A stretch of DNA of 64,000 bases from Bacteroidota bacterium (GTDB lineage Bacteria > Bacteroidota > Bacteroidia > Chitinophagales > Chitinophagaceae): positions 62,001-126,000 of the forward strand of contig JAEWKC010000009.1 in NCBI GenBank assembly GCA_023386235.1, given 5' to 3'. This document shows positions 16,922 through 25,169 of the stretch, in pieces (position 1 is the first letter of the stretch; the number at the start of each line of letters is the position of its first letter). The position numbers and the translations under genes are program-made. Under the pieces are notes generated by a model. That model did not search any database, was not told the origin of the DNA, and was given only the letters and a program-made list of their open reading frames with translations.

Positions 16922-18754
16922 ATGTTACGTACTATTTTTCTTTCTTTAATGATCAGCGTGCTTGTCTTACAAGCAAATGCACAGAATAACTGGCAGCCTG
17001 TGAAGGGTAAAATTATGACTCCTTGGGCAGAGCAAATAAATGTAAATAAAGTACACGATTATTACCCAAGACCACAATTGAAAAGAGATAACTGGCAGAA
17101 CCTAAATGGATTGTGGCAATATGCTATTACAGATAAAAATCAAACTTCTATCCCTGTTAAATTCGACGGAAAAATACTTGTGCCGTTTGCAGTAGAGTCT
17201 GCTCTTTCAGGAGTGGGCAAAACAGTAGGGAAAGACAGTTTGCTATGGTATAAAAATGTGGTGAATATTACAAAACCAAGGAATGAGAAAGTGCTGTTAC
17301 ACTTTGGTGCAGTAGACTGGCAGAGTGAGGTATATGTAAACGGGAAGAAAGTTGGCACACATGAAGGAGGTTTCGATCCGTTTGTGTTTGATATCACTTC
17401 CTATCTAAACAGAGGAGCTCAACAGGAAATAGCTTTGCGGGTGTGGGATCCAACAAATGATGGACCTCAGCCCATAGGTAAGCAAATGAAAAACCCACAT
17501 GGAATATGGTATACACCTGTTACCGGTATCTGGCAAACTGTATGGGTGGAAAAAGTACCTACTTCTTATATTGTAAGTACCAAACAAACCCCCGATATTG
17601 ACAAAGAATCTTTAGATGTAGCAGTAGAAATAGAGGGCGCTCAGTCAGGTGATATCATTACCTATAAAGTAATGGATGGCAGCAATGTTGTGGGTGAATT
17701 TACAAATGGTGTATACAAAAACTTTTCTATACCTGTTAAGAATGCTAAGTTATGGTCGCCTGATCAACCTCATTTATACGATTTGCAAATTACCTTGACA
17801 AGAAAAGGGAAAATAATTGATGAAGTAAAAACCTATTTCGCCATGCGTAAAATTTCTTTACAAAAAGATGAAAAAGGAATTCCAAGACTGGCATTAAACA
17901 ATGAAATTTTATTTCTGTATGGTCCGCTTGCTCAGGGCGGGTGGCCCGATGGCTTATACACGGCCCCTTCGAAAGAAGCCTTAGAGTTTGACGTGGTAAA
18001 AACCAAAGAATGGGGTTTTAATATGATCCGCAAACACATTAAAGTAGAGCCTGCACACTGGTATTGGTTCTGCGATAAAGAAGGTGTTTTAGTATGGCAG
18101 GATATGCCAAGCGGAGATATGGGCGGAAATCATTGGGATATGCAGCCGGGTAAAATTTTTGGCGGAAATCTTGACAAAGAGCGTACTCCACAATCAGAAG
18201 GATACTACAGAAAAGAATGGAAGGCTATTATGGATGCATTGATAAATTTTCCTTCAATTGTAGTTTGGGTGCCGTTTAACGAAGCCTGGGGACAATTTAA
18301 AACCGTTGAAATTACTGAATGGACAATGAAATATGATCCTTCAAGATTAGTGAATAGCGCCAGCGGAGGAAACTTTTTCAACACCGGTCATATTCTTGAT
18401 TTACATAACTATCCAGATCCGGCAATGCCTGATCCTAAAATATTTGGAACCGGGGACAGAGCCTTGGTATTAGGAGAATATGGCGGACTTGGTTTGCCGG
18501 TTGATGGACATACCTGGCAGCAAAAAGACAATTGGGGCTATCAAAGTTTTAAAAATGAAGAAGAGCTGTTCAACAGGTACAAGGGCTTAATGACCGATCT
18601 CAAAAGATTGATACCACTGGGCTTATCCGCAGCGGTGTACACACAAACCACAGACGTGGAAATAGAAACAAATGGCATCATGACCTACGATAGAAAGAAA
18701 GTAAAAATGCCTGAAAGAGAACTGAAACAGCAGCATGATGCTCTGTATAAATAA
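16922..18754 (+). CDS. GH2 family glycosidase, secreted
   Basis: A 610-aa GH2 enzyme with a cleavable signal peptide (ANAQ, about residue 20) and no lipobox. An N-terminal jelly-roll sugar-binding domain (about 45-210, with VYVNGKKVG) and an immunoglobulin-like domain (about 215-310) precede the TIM barrel. The acid/base is E454 in PFNEAW and the nucleophile E519 in LGEYGG. At about 600 aa it is the short GH2 form, without the extra C-terminal domains of LacZ. Beta-galactosidase, beta-glucuronidase and alpha-L-arabinopyranosidase are all possible; the neighbours favour trimming of arabinogalactan side chains (inference). Confidence 0.88.
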   Translation: MLRTIFLSLMISVLVLQANAQNNWQPVKGKIMTPWAEQINVNKVHDYYPRPQLKRDNWQNLNGLWQYAITDKNQTSIPVKFDGKILVPFAVESALSGVGKTVGKDSLLWYKNVVNITKPRNEKVLLHFGAVDWQSEVYVNGKKVGTHEGGFDPFVFDITSYLNRGAQQEIALRVWDPTNDGPQPIGKQMKNPHGIWYTPVTGIWQTVWVEKVPTSYIVSTKQTPDIDKESLDVAVEIEGAQSGDIITYKVMDGSNVVGEFTNGVYKNFSIPVKNAKLWSPDQPHLYDLQITLTRKGKIIDEVKTYFAMRKISLQKDEKGIPRLALNNEILFLYGPLAQGGWPDGLYTAPSKEALEFDVVKTKEWGFNMIRKHIKVEPAHWYWFCDKEGVLVWQDMPSGDMGGNHWDMQPGKIFGGNLDKERTPQSEGYYRKEWKAIMDALINFPSIVVWVPFNEAWGQFKTVEITEWTMKYDPSRLVNSASGGNFFNTGHILDLHNYPDPAMPDPKIFGTGDRALVLGEYGGLGLPVDGHTWQQKDNWGYQSFKNEEELFNRYKGLMTDLKRLIPLGLSAAVYTQTTDVEIETNGIMTYDRKKVKMPERELKQQHDALYK

Positions 18755-18771
18755 TAGAAAATAGAATTCCT

Positions 18772-19728
18772 GTGATAAGATATTTAAAAATAGCTGTCCT
18801 TTTATTTGTCTCGGTTACTATGCTTGCTGCTTGCAATAGCAGCAGGCATTTCTCTTCGCAAGGAGAAATAATACAATTGGCAGATCCAACTATTTTCGTA
18901 GACAATCATACATACTATCTTTACGGTACAAGCGAAGCAGCGGGCTTTAAAGTATATGTTTCTAATGATCTAAAAGACTGGAAATATAAAGGACTGGCAT
19001 TAAAAAAAGGAGAATCCTATGGTACCGTGGGCTTTTGGGCTCCGCAGATTTTTAAGCATCATAACAAATATTACATGGCTTATACGGCAAATGAAAACAT
19101 AGCTATTGCTGTGGCCAACAATCCCGAAGGCCCATTCAGGCAAAACGTATTAGCGCCTCTTAAATCCGATGTGCGAATAATAGACCCGTTTGTTTTTATA
19201 AGTGATACTGCAATGTATCTATATCATGTGCGATTAGATAAAGGAAACCGGATTTTTGTGGCCCGGCTAAACGCGGATTTTGAAATGATGCCATCTACCT
19301 TACAAGAATGTATTGCGGCAACCACCGGATGGGAAGATACGCAAAACGTAGAATGGAAAGTAGCGGAAGGGCCAAGTGTGTTTAAAAAAAACGGGTATTA
19401 CTACATGTTGTATTCTGCCAATGATTTCAGAAATCCCGATTATGCGGTAGGCTACGCTGTGGCAGAATCGCCTTACGGCCCATGGATGAGGCATGAAAAT
19501 AACCCGATCATTTCAAGAAAAGATATTCAGCAAAACGGTCCCGGGCATGGCGAAATATTTAAGAATAAAAAAGGAGTGTACAACTATGTTTTTCATACAC
19601 ATTTTTCCAATGCAAAAGTTGCCCCGAGAAAAACGGCAATTATAAAATTACAGGTGAAAAAAACGGGCAATAAACCAATGGTGTTCACTCCTCAGATTAA
19701 AACCTTTCAATTCCTTAAAGAAAATTAA
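18772..19728 (+). CDS. GH43 family glycosidase, lipoprotein, GTG start
   Basis: A 318-aa GH43 enzyme starting at GTG 18772, which gives a clean lipoprotein signal with lipobox LAAC (Cys21). Catalytic residues are D38 in ADPTIF, D138 in IIDPFVF and E199 in VAEGPSVF. The motif GPGHGE supplies the central His. It begins 17 nt after the GH2 gene and ends 3 nt before the next GH43 gene, so translation is probably coupled. It is shorter than the other two GH43 proteins and has no accessory domain. Substrate specificity cannot be decided by reading. Confidence 0.87.
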   Translation: MIRYLKIAVLLFVSVTMLAACNSSRHFSSQGEIIQLADPTIFVDNHTYYLYGTSEAAGFKVYVSNDLKDWKYKGLALKKGESYGTVGFWAPQIFKHHNKYYMAYTANENIAIAVANNPEGPFRQNVLAPLKSDVRIIDPFVFISDTAMYLYHVRLDKGNRIFVARLNADFEMMPSTLQECIAATTGWEDTQNVEWKVAEGPSVFKKNGYYYMLYSANDFRNPDYAVGYAVAESPYGPWMRHENNPIISRKDIQQNGPGHGEIFKNKKGVYNYVFHTHFSNAKVAPRKTAIIKLQVKKTGNKPMVFTPQIKTFQFLKEN

Positions 19729-19731
19729 TTT

Positions 19732-20775
19732 ATGCGCAAATATTTTTTATTTATCCTGATTGCAATGATCACTGCAGGTTGTACCCAACAAAAGATACAA
19801 TCTTCTGTTCAAACCTTTACCAATCCTTTGCTTGATTATGGCCCCGATCCATATAGTTATTACAAAGACGGCTATTACTATTATACACATACCATGCAGG
19901 ATAAGCTGGTGCTATGGAAAACAAAAAACCTTGCTGACCTGCGCACAGCGGAGAGAACCACGGTTTGGACGCCGCCAAAAGGTACCATGTATTCAAAAGA
20001 ATTGTGGGCACCGCAAATCCAGTTCATAAGAGGTAAATGGTACATGTACTTCGCGGCAGACGATGGTAATAATCACAATCACAGAATGTATGTAATTGAA
20101 AACAGCCATGCCGATCCTACAAAAGGAGAGTGGATATTTAAAGGAAAAGTAGCTGATCCCACAGACAAATGGGCAATTGATGCGGATGTGTTTGAGGAAA
20201 AAGGCCAGCTGTACATGATATGGTCCGGCTGGGAAGGAGATGTAAATGGTATGCAGCATATTTATATCGCTAAAATGAGCAACCCGTGGACAATAGAGGG
20301 CCACAGGGTGAAAATATCCAGTCCCGATCTGGATTGGGAAAAGCACGGCCACCTTCCCGGGCAGAATCCTGAGTATGTGTATGTAAATGAAGGACCGCAG
20401 TATTTAAAGCATAAGAATAAAATTTTCATTATCTATTCGGCTAATGGCTGCTGGACAGATAAATATACTTTAGGAATGCTTACAGCCGACGCGTCAGCTA
20501 ATTTGCTAGACCCGGCCAGTTGGCAAAAATCGCCGGAGCCGGTTTTTAAAGAAGCGCCCGAGAATGGCGTTTATGCTGCCGGACATAATTCGTTCTTTAA
20601 ATCGCCCGACGGAAAAGAAGACTGGATCCTTTATCACGCCAACGACAATCCCGGAGAAGGCTGCGGCATGAAGCGTAAGCCGCGCGCGCAAAAGTTTACC
20701 TGGAACAAAGATGGTACACCCAATTTCGGCAGACCATTAAAAACTTCCACAGTATTAAAAATTCCTTCGGAATAA
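19732..20775 (+). CDS. GH43 family glycosidase, lipoprotein
   Basis: A 347-aa GH43 enzyme with lipobox ITAGC (Cys17). The putative catalytic set is D39 in GPDPYSY, D150 in WAIDADVF and E220 in VNEGPQYL. The blade sequence LWAPQIQFIRGKWYMYFAADDG and the C-terminal KRKPRAQKF are typical of family members described as alpha-L-arabinofuranosidase or extracellular exo-arabinanase-like. It is clearly different from the other two GH43 proteins here, so the cluster was not made by recent tandem duplication. It is separated by only 3 nt from the GH43 gene upstream. Confidence 0.87.
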   Translation: MRKYFLFILIAMITAGCTQQKIQSSVQTFTNPLLDYGPDPYSYYKDGYYYYTHTMQDKLVLWKTKNLADLRTAERTTVWTPPKGTMYSKELWAPQIQFIRGKWYMYFAADDGNNHNHRMYVIENSHADPTKGEWIFKGKVADPTDKWAIDADVFEEKGQLYMIWSGWEGDVNGMQHIYIAKMSNPWTIEGHRVKISSPDLDWEKHGHLPGQNPEYVYVNEGPQYLKHKNKIFIIYSANGCWTDKYTLGMLTADASANLLDPASWQKSPEPVFKEAPENGVYAAGHNSFFKSPDGKEDWILYHANDNPGEGCGMKRKPRAQKFTWNKDGTPNFGRPLKTSTVLKIPSE

Positions 20776-20830
20776 TTGTTTAACTTGCCCATTATAAAAA
20801 ACAGCTTTTAACTAAATAAAAAATAATCAG

Positions 20831-22009
20831 ATGAAAACCGCATTCTTTAATTTTATTCTCTTCCTGTCAATAATATTTATTGGCTGCAATACTTCCAACG
20901 AAACAAACGAACAAGATTCATCTTCCGCCAATGGCAGCGATACTTCGGCTGTATTAGATACGGCAGCATTCGCCACTACGGTAGATGGCAAACAGGCCGG
21001 ATTGTATAAACTGATAAACAAAAACGGTGTAGAGCTGTACATGACAAATTATGGCGGTAGAATTGTAAGCCTTCTTGTTCCTGATAAAAATGGAAAACTG
21101 ACTGATGTAGTTATTGGTATGAACGGAGCAGACGCTTACAAAAACGCTACCGAGCCATACTTCGGTGCTACCATCGGCAGGTACGGCAACAGGATTGCTA
21201 AAGGAAAATTTACATTGGATGGCAAAGAGTATAACCTGTTTTTAAACAACGGACCCAATACATTGCACGGCGGAAAAAAAGGATTTCAGTATGTGGTATT
21301 TGATGCTGTGCAGCCCAACGATACTACATTGGAGCTCTCTTACCTGAGCCCCGATATGGAAGAAGGATACCCGGGCAATTTAAACGTGAAAATTGTTTAC
21401 AGCCTTAGCAATGATAACGCGGTAAAAATGGAATATACGGCTACCACAGATAAGAACACTGTAATTAATCTTACCAATCACGCGTTCTTTAATTTAAACG
21501 GTGTAGGCAGTGGCACTATTCTTAATCATACATTGCAGGTGTATGCCGATAAATATATTCCCGTAGACTCTACACTTATTCCTTTTGGAAGAGAAGATGC
21601 GGTAGCAGGTACACCTTTTGATTTTACTAAGCCTGTGGTTGTTGGCGAAAGAATTGAGCAAGACAATGAACAGTTGAAATTGGGGAAAGGATATGACCAT
21701 TGCTATGTATTAAACAGCACGCAGGGCTTGTATGGAATGAAACACGCGGCAACTGCCATAGGCGATAAGTCCGGCATTGTACTGGATGTATACACACAGG
21801 AACCGGGTATGCAGTTTTACAGCGGCAATTTTATGGAGGGTAAAAACACCATGTTTGGCGGCTACAAAGATGATTTCCGTACGGCGTTTTGTTTAGAAAC
21901 ACAGCATTATCCTGATTCGCCCAATCAGCCGAATTTCCCTTCTACTTTGTTAGCTCCCGGAAAAACTTATCATACTATATCTTACTATAAATTTTCTGTG
22001 CAAAAGTAG
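20831..22009 (+). CDS. galM: Aldose 1-epimerase (mutarotase), lipoprotein
   Basis: A 392-aa galactose mutarotase-type enzyme with a lipoprotein signal (lipobox IFIGC, Cys19) and a low-complexity Ser/Asp linker. It interconverts alpha and beta anomers of free aldoses. Family motifs are TNYGGRIVSLLVPD, the substrate-binding GRYGNRIAKGKF, the catalytic His of NLTNHAFFNL, and the C-terminal PGMQFYSGN and ETQHYPDSPNQ. Placement after five glycosidase genes suggests it processes the released arabinose or galactose in the periplasm or on the surface, an unusual location compared with cytoplasmic GalM of enterobacteria. Confidence 0.92.
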   Translation: MKTAFFNFILFLSIIFIGCNTSNETNEQDSSSANGSDTSAVLDTAAFATTVDGKQAGLYKLINKNGVELYMTNYGGRIVSLLVPDKNGKLTDVVIGMNGADAYKNATEPYFGATIGRYGNRIAKGKFTLDGKEYNLFLNNGPNTLHGGKKGFQYVVFDAVQPNDTTLELSYLSPDMEEGYPGNLNVKIVYSLSNDNAVKMEYTATTDKNTVINLTNHAFFNLNGVGSGTILNHTLQVYADKYIPVDSTLIPFGREDAVAGTPFDFTKPVVVGERIEQDNEQLKLGKGYDHCYVLNSTQGLYGMKHAATAIGDKSGIVLDVYTQEPGMQFYSGNFMEGKNTMFGGYKDDFRTAFCLETQHYPDSPNQPNFPSTLLAPGKTYHTISYYKFSVQK

Positions 22010-22099
22010 CAGCAAACTCAATTTATGTAAAGAAAAGCTGTCTCCAAAGGTTTCTTTGTGAAGAGCAATCGTTATTAGGAAACAAAAACGAACACCTCA

Positions 22100-23035
22100 A
22101 TGAAAATACTGATATTAGGAGCAGGCATAATTGGAAAAATATATGCATCCAGACTTTTTGAATCCGGAGCTGATATCACCTTATTGGCACGTGGTGAAAA
22201 CTACGAAACGATAAAGCAAAAAGGAGTGGAGATAAGAAATATTTTAACTTCAGAATCCAATACGTATCATATACCGGTGGTAACTGAAATTAGCCCTGAA
22301 GAAAATTATGATTTAATTATTGTTACTGTGAGATTTGATCAATTAGATAGTATTGATGAAGTCTTAAATAACGCTAAATCAGCAAAGGCTATTCTGTTTA
22401 TGTTGAACAACATTAAAAACATCGATAAATTACAACAAAAATATCCGGATAAAGAAATAATTTTAGGGTTCCCGGGCATAGGTGGAGCTTTGAAAAATAA
22501 TATTATTGAATATATAGAACTAAAACAACAAAAAACAACCCTCGGAAATATAGCCGGAGAAACTTCAGGCTTAACCTTAAAAATAAAAAAGTTACTAATT
22601 AATTCAGGGTTTCATACCGAAATTGAAAAGCATATGAAATCCTGGCTCATAACACACGCTGTATTTATTTCCTGTGTTGTAGCTGCAATTATCAAACAAG
22701 ACGGAGACAGTGTGAAGCTAGGAAGAAATAAGAACGCCGTTAGGGAAATGATTAACAGTGTGGCAGAAGGATTTAAAAGTTTACAAGAAATCGGCGTGAA
22801 AATTACTCCGAAGAATTTAAAAACTATTTTTCTAATAATGCCCAAGTGGTTTTCAGTTTGGTACTGGCAAAAAGCCATGAAGGGAAATATGGGTAGATTA
22901 GCCATAGCGCCACACGCAAAAATTGCAAAAGGTGAAATGCAGTTAATAGCAAAAGCCGTATTGGATTTGGTTAATTCATCTGCTTTTAAGACGCCAACTT
23001 TGAATAATTTATTGACTGAATTTATTGAAGCGTAA
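22100..23035 (+). CDS. Ketopantoate reductase (PanE/ApbA) family oxidoreductase
   Basis: A 311-aa NADPH-dependent reductase-like protein. The N-terminal Rossmann segment is MKILILGAGIIGKIYASRL with GxGxxG, followed by LLARGENY. The C-terminal helical domain (about 180-310) includes the KSWLITHAVF region where PanE has a catalytic Lys. Identity to real PanE seems low, so the substrate may be another 2-oxo acid. It lies 90 nt after the epimerase in the same direction and could be the last gene of the sugar cluster, but its lower GC and the gap leave this open. Confidence 0.75.
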   Translation: MKILILGAGIIGKIYASRLFESGADITLLARGENYETIKQKGVEIRNILTSESNTYHIPVVTEISPEENYDLIIVTVRFDQLDSIDEVLNNAKSAKAILFMLNNIKNIDKLQQKYPDKEIILGFPGIGGALKNNIIEYIELKQQKTTLGNIAGETSGLTLKIKKLLINSGFHTEIEKHMKSWLITHAVFISCVVAAIIKQDGDSVKLGRNKNAVREMINSVAEGFKSLQEIGVKITPKNLKTIFLIMPKWFSVWYWQKAMKGNMGRLAIAPHAKIAKGEMQLIAKAVLDLVNSSAFKTPTLNNLLTEFIEA

Positions 23036-23074
23036 TAAAGAAATTTGTTTGCCAGTAAGGTAATGTTCCCCGTT

Positions 23075-23123
23075 CTACGAAGCGTCTTCGCTTCGTAGTT
23101 GTATGCTATCGCCGCAGGCGATA
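23075..23123 (+). repeat. Two-hairpin intergenic repeat, intact copy 2
   Basis: The first hairpin is a perfect 10-bp stem CTACGAAGCG/CGCTTCGTAG with loop TCTT (23075-23098). The second is a perfect 7-bp stem TATCGCC/GGCGATA with loop GCA (23107-23123). The same ordered pair, degraded and inverted, is at 1004-1048. It lies downstream of the PanE-like gene and upstream of the adenine deaminase stop. No T-run follows, so it is not a classic terminator. Confidence 0.65.
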
Positions 23124-23291
23124 TGTTATCTCTCCCTTTCGCTACCCAAACAAGCGCGTGTCCTTTTCCAGATGCGGGAAAAAAGAAAAATCAGATGTTT
23201 CGCTCTGTGCTCAATAAAACAAAACCGACGAAGGTAATGGCCAAGGGTATATCTATCAGCGGAAGAAATGGTACACAGATCTTATTCATCT

Positions 23292-23312
23292 CTCATCCCT
23301 CATCCCTCATTC
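23292..23312. repeat. Three tandem heptamers at the adenine deaminase stop codon
   Basis: CTCATCC is repeated three times (the last copy has C to T). The minus-strand stop codon of the adenine deaminase gene lies inside it. Copy number changes would move the stop by a frame. Confidence 0.5.
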
Positions 23313-24950
23313 CTTATCACCCATCATCCCAAACCTATCACAGTCAAACAGGCCTTTATCGCTGAGTTTTAAGTGCGGAATGACCAGTAGCGCCATAAAG
23401 CTTAGTGTCATGTATGGAGATTGTAGTCGGCTGCCAAGGGCTTTAGCTTTTTTATCAAGATGCTCATATTGACGGGCCACTTCAAATGCATCTTCATTGG
23501 TCATCAATCCGGCTACGGGCAGCGGCAGGATTTCTGTAGTGTCATTAACGGCGATACTTACACCTCCCTGCGATTGCATCAGGGCATTTATGGCAGCTGC
23601 AATGCTTTTGTCATCTGCACCCACAGCTATAACATTGTGGCTGTCGTGTGCTACGGTTGAAGCGATAGCGCCTTTTTTAAATCCGAAATTTTTTATAAAG
23701 GCAACAGCAGGTTTTGCTTTTTGGTATCGATTAATGACTACGATTTTCAATACATCTTGTTCTGTGTTACTTTGTATACAACCGTTTGCTACACTGGGCT
23801 GCATCCATAATTTATGAGTGATGAGCTGGCCGTCGATAGCTTCTATTACGGGTATATTGCCTTTGCTGTCTTTTACAAAATCATCAGTTGTTACCTGTAT
23901 GTCTTCTACATGAATCAAAGAGGCTACAAAGCGATTGATAGTTTTTTCTTTGATAGATTGTATATACGACTTGCCGTATTGCGCTACTTGTTCTCCATTG
24001 ATGTAAGTAGCTTGTATTGCAAAATCTTTCAGGTTTTTTACAACAATAAAATCGGCGGCATCGGCAATGTTTAAGAGTCCTACATTTAATTTATAATGTT
24101 TCACGGGATTGATGCAGGCGGCTTTTAATACTTTAAAAACATCCACACCTTTGGCTACGGCTCTTTTGCACAATTCATTAATATGCCCGATGACCAGGCT
24201 GTCGGGATGCTTGTCGTCGCTGCAAAACATTATCTCATCTTCATACTTGTGCAGTAAGCCAATCAGTGCTTCAAAGTTTTTGGCGGCACTTCCTTCGCGA
24301 ATAAGTATCTTCATGCCATAACCTATTTTTTCTTCCGCTTCTTCATACGTGTAGCATTCATGATCGGTGGAAATACCCGCTGACGCGTAGTGTTGCGCGT
24401 TTTTACCTCTAAGTCCGGGTGCATGTCCGTCAACAGGTTTCCCCAATTCGCGCGCGTATCTTATTTTGGTCAATACTTCATCATCATTATACAATACGCC
24501 CGGAAAGTTCATCATCTCAGACAAATAATTTATTTCTTCCATCGACAGCAAATCTCTTACGGCATCGCTGTTCAGTTCTGCTCCTGCGGTTTCGAACTGC
24601 GTGGCAGGCACACAGCTGGGAGCGCCAAAAAAGAATTTAAAAGGAACTTTATTCCCGTTGTCAATCATGTATTTTACTCCTTCTATGCCGCATACATTGG
24701 CTATTTCGTGCGGGTCGGAAACGGTGGCTACGGTGCCGTGCAATACAGCAAGCCGCGCGAACTCGGAAGGTATCAGCATGCTGCTTTCAATGTGCACGTG
24801 GCTGTCAACAAACCCGGGAAGCACGTAGGGTAGATTTGTATTTTCCGTGTTGTTCAGAACTTCTATCCTGTTTATTTTTTTATCGAAATGAATAACAGCT
24901 TCAGTTATTTTTTTGTTGAGAATATCAACATAGTTAGCGTGGATCTGCAT
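23307..24950 (-). CDS. ade: Adenine deaminase
   Basis: A 547-aa amidohydrolase that converts adenine to hypoxanthine and ammonia in purine salvage. Metal-binding and active-site motifs are PGFVDSHVHIESSM, SDPHEIANV, DGHAPGL, STDHECYT and the CSDDKHPD loop. The C-terminal domain of the Ade subfamily (about 390-547, with AVGADDKSIAAAINAL) is present, which separates it from cytosine or guanine deaminases. The stop lies in a heptamer repeat. It is the last gene of an apparent operon with the GH3-type synthetase and a small membrane protein upstream. Confidence 0.95.
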   Translation of the reverse strand: MQIHANYVDILNKKITEAVIHFDKKINRIEVLNNTENTNLPYVLPGFVDSHVHIESSMLIPSEFARLAVLHGTVATVSDPHEIANVCGIEGVKYMIDNGNKVPFKFFFGAPSCVPATQFETAGAELNSDAVRDLLSMEEINYLSEMMNFPGVLYNDDEVLTKIRYARELGKPVDGHAPGLRGKNAQHYASAGISTDHECYTYEEAEEKIGYGMKILIREGSAAKNFEALIGLLHKYEDEIMFCSDDKHPDSLVIGHINELCKRAVAKGVDVFKVLKAACINPVKHYKLNVGLLNIADAADFIVVKNLKDFAIQATYINGEQVAQYGKSYIQSIKEKTINRFVASLIHVEDIQVTTDDFVKDSKGNIPVIEAIDGQLITHKLWMQPSVANGCIQSNTEQDVLKIVVINRYQKAKPAVAFIKNFGFKKGAIASTVAHDSHNVIAVGADDKSIAAAINALMQSQGGVSIAVNDTTEILPLPVAGLMTNEDAFEVARQYEHLDKKAKALGSRLQSPYMTLSFMALLVIPHLKLSDKGLFDCDRFGMMGDKE

Positions 24951-24962
24951 GATGTATATCTT

Positions 24963-25169
24963 TTACTCTTCTTCCTTGGCAGCGCTTCTCATCCAGTAGT
25001 AGGCCAGTATTATCCAGGCCAGGGAAATGGCGCCGTACATAAATATTTTAGAACGGTTTTCGGCCTGAATGGCGTTGTACAATGCATAAGCATATACGGC
25101 AGCCAATATTACGCTGCCTATAGTAAAGATCTGGTATCTGTTTTTTCTGGTATTTTTTTTACGCATCAT
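24963..25169 (-). CDS. Small two-helix membrane protein
   Basis: A 68-aa protein with a basic N-terminus (MMRKKNTRKNR), a membrane helix at about 14-33, a short loop, a second helix at about 42-60 and an acidic end (AAKEEE). No family is recognised with certainty. Its start overlaps the last 11 bases of the GH3-type gene and its stop is 13 bases before adenine deaminase, so it fits tightly into the same operon. This spacing and the clear membrane topology support it as a real gene. Confidence 0.65.
   Translation of the reverse strand: MMRKKNTRKNRYQIFTIGSVILAAVYAYALYNAIQAENRSKIFMYGAISLAWIILAYYWMRSAAKEEE

Noticed and set aside
15731..20775. Three GH43 genes as recent tandem duplicates.
   Set aside because: Catalytic-site context, length and N-termini differ clearly; they look like separate subfamilies.
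23099..23365. An 88-codon plus-strand open frame downstream of the PanE-like gene.
   Set aside because: It starts inside the hairpin repeat, crosses low-complexity heptamers and overlaps adenine deaminase on the other strand; no family is recognised.
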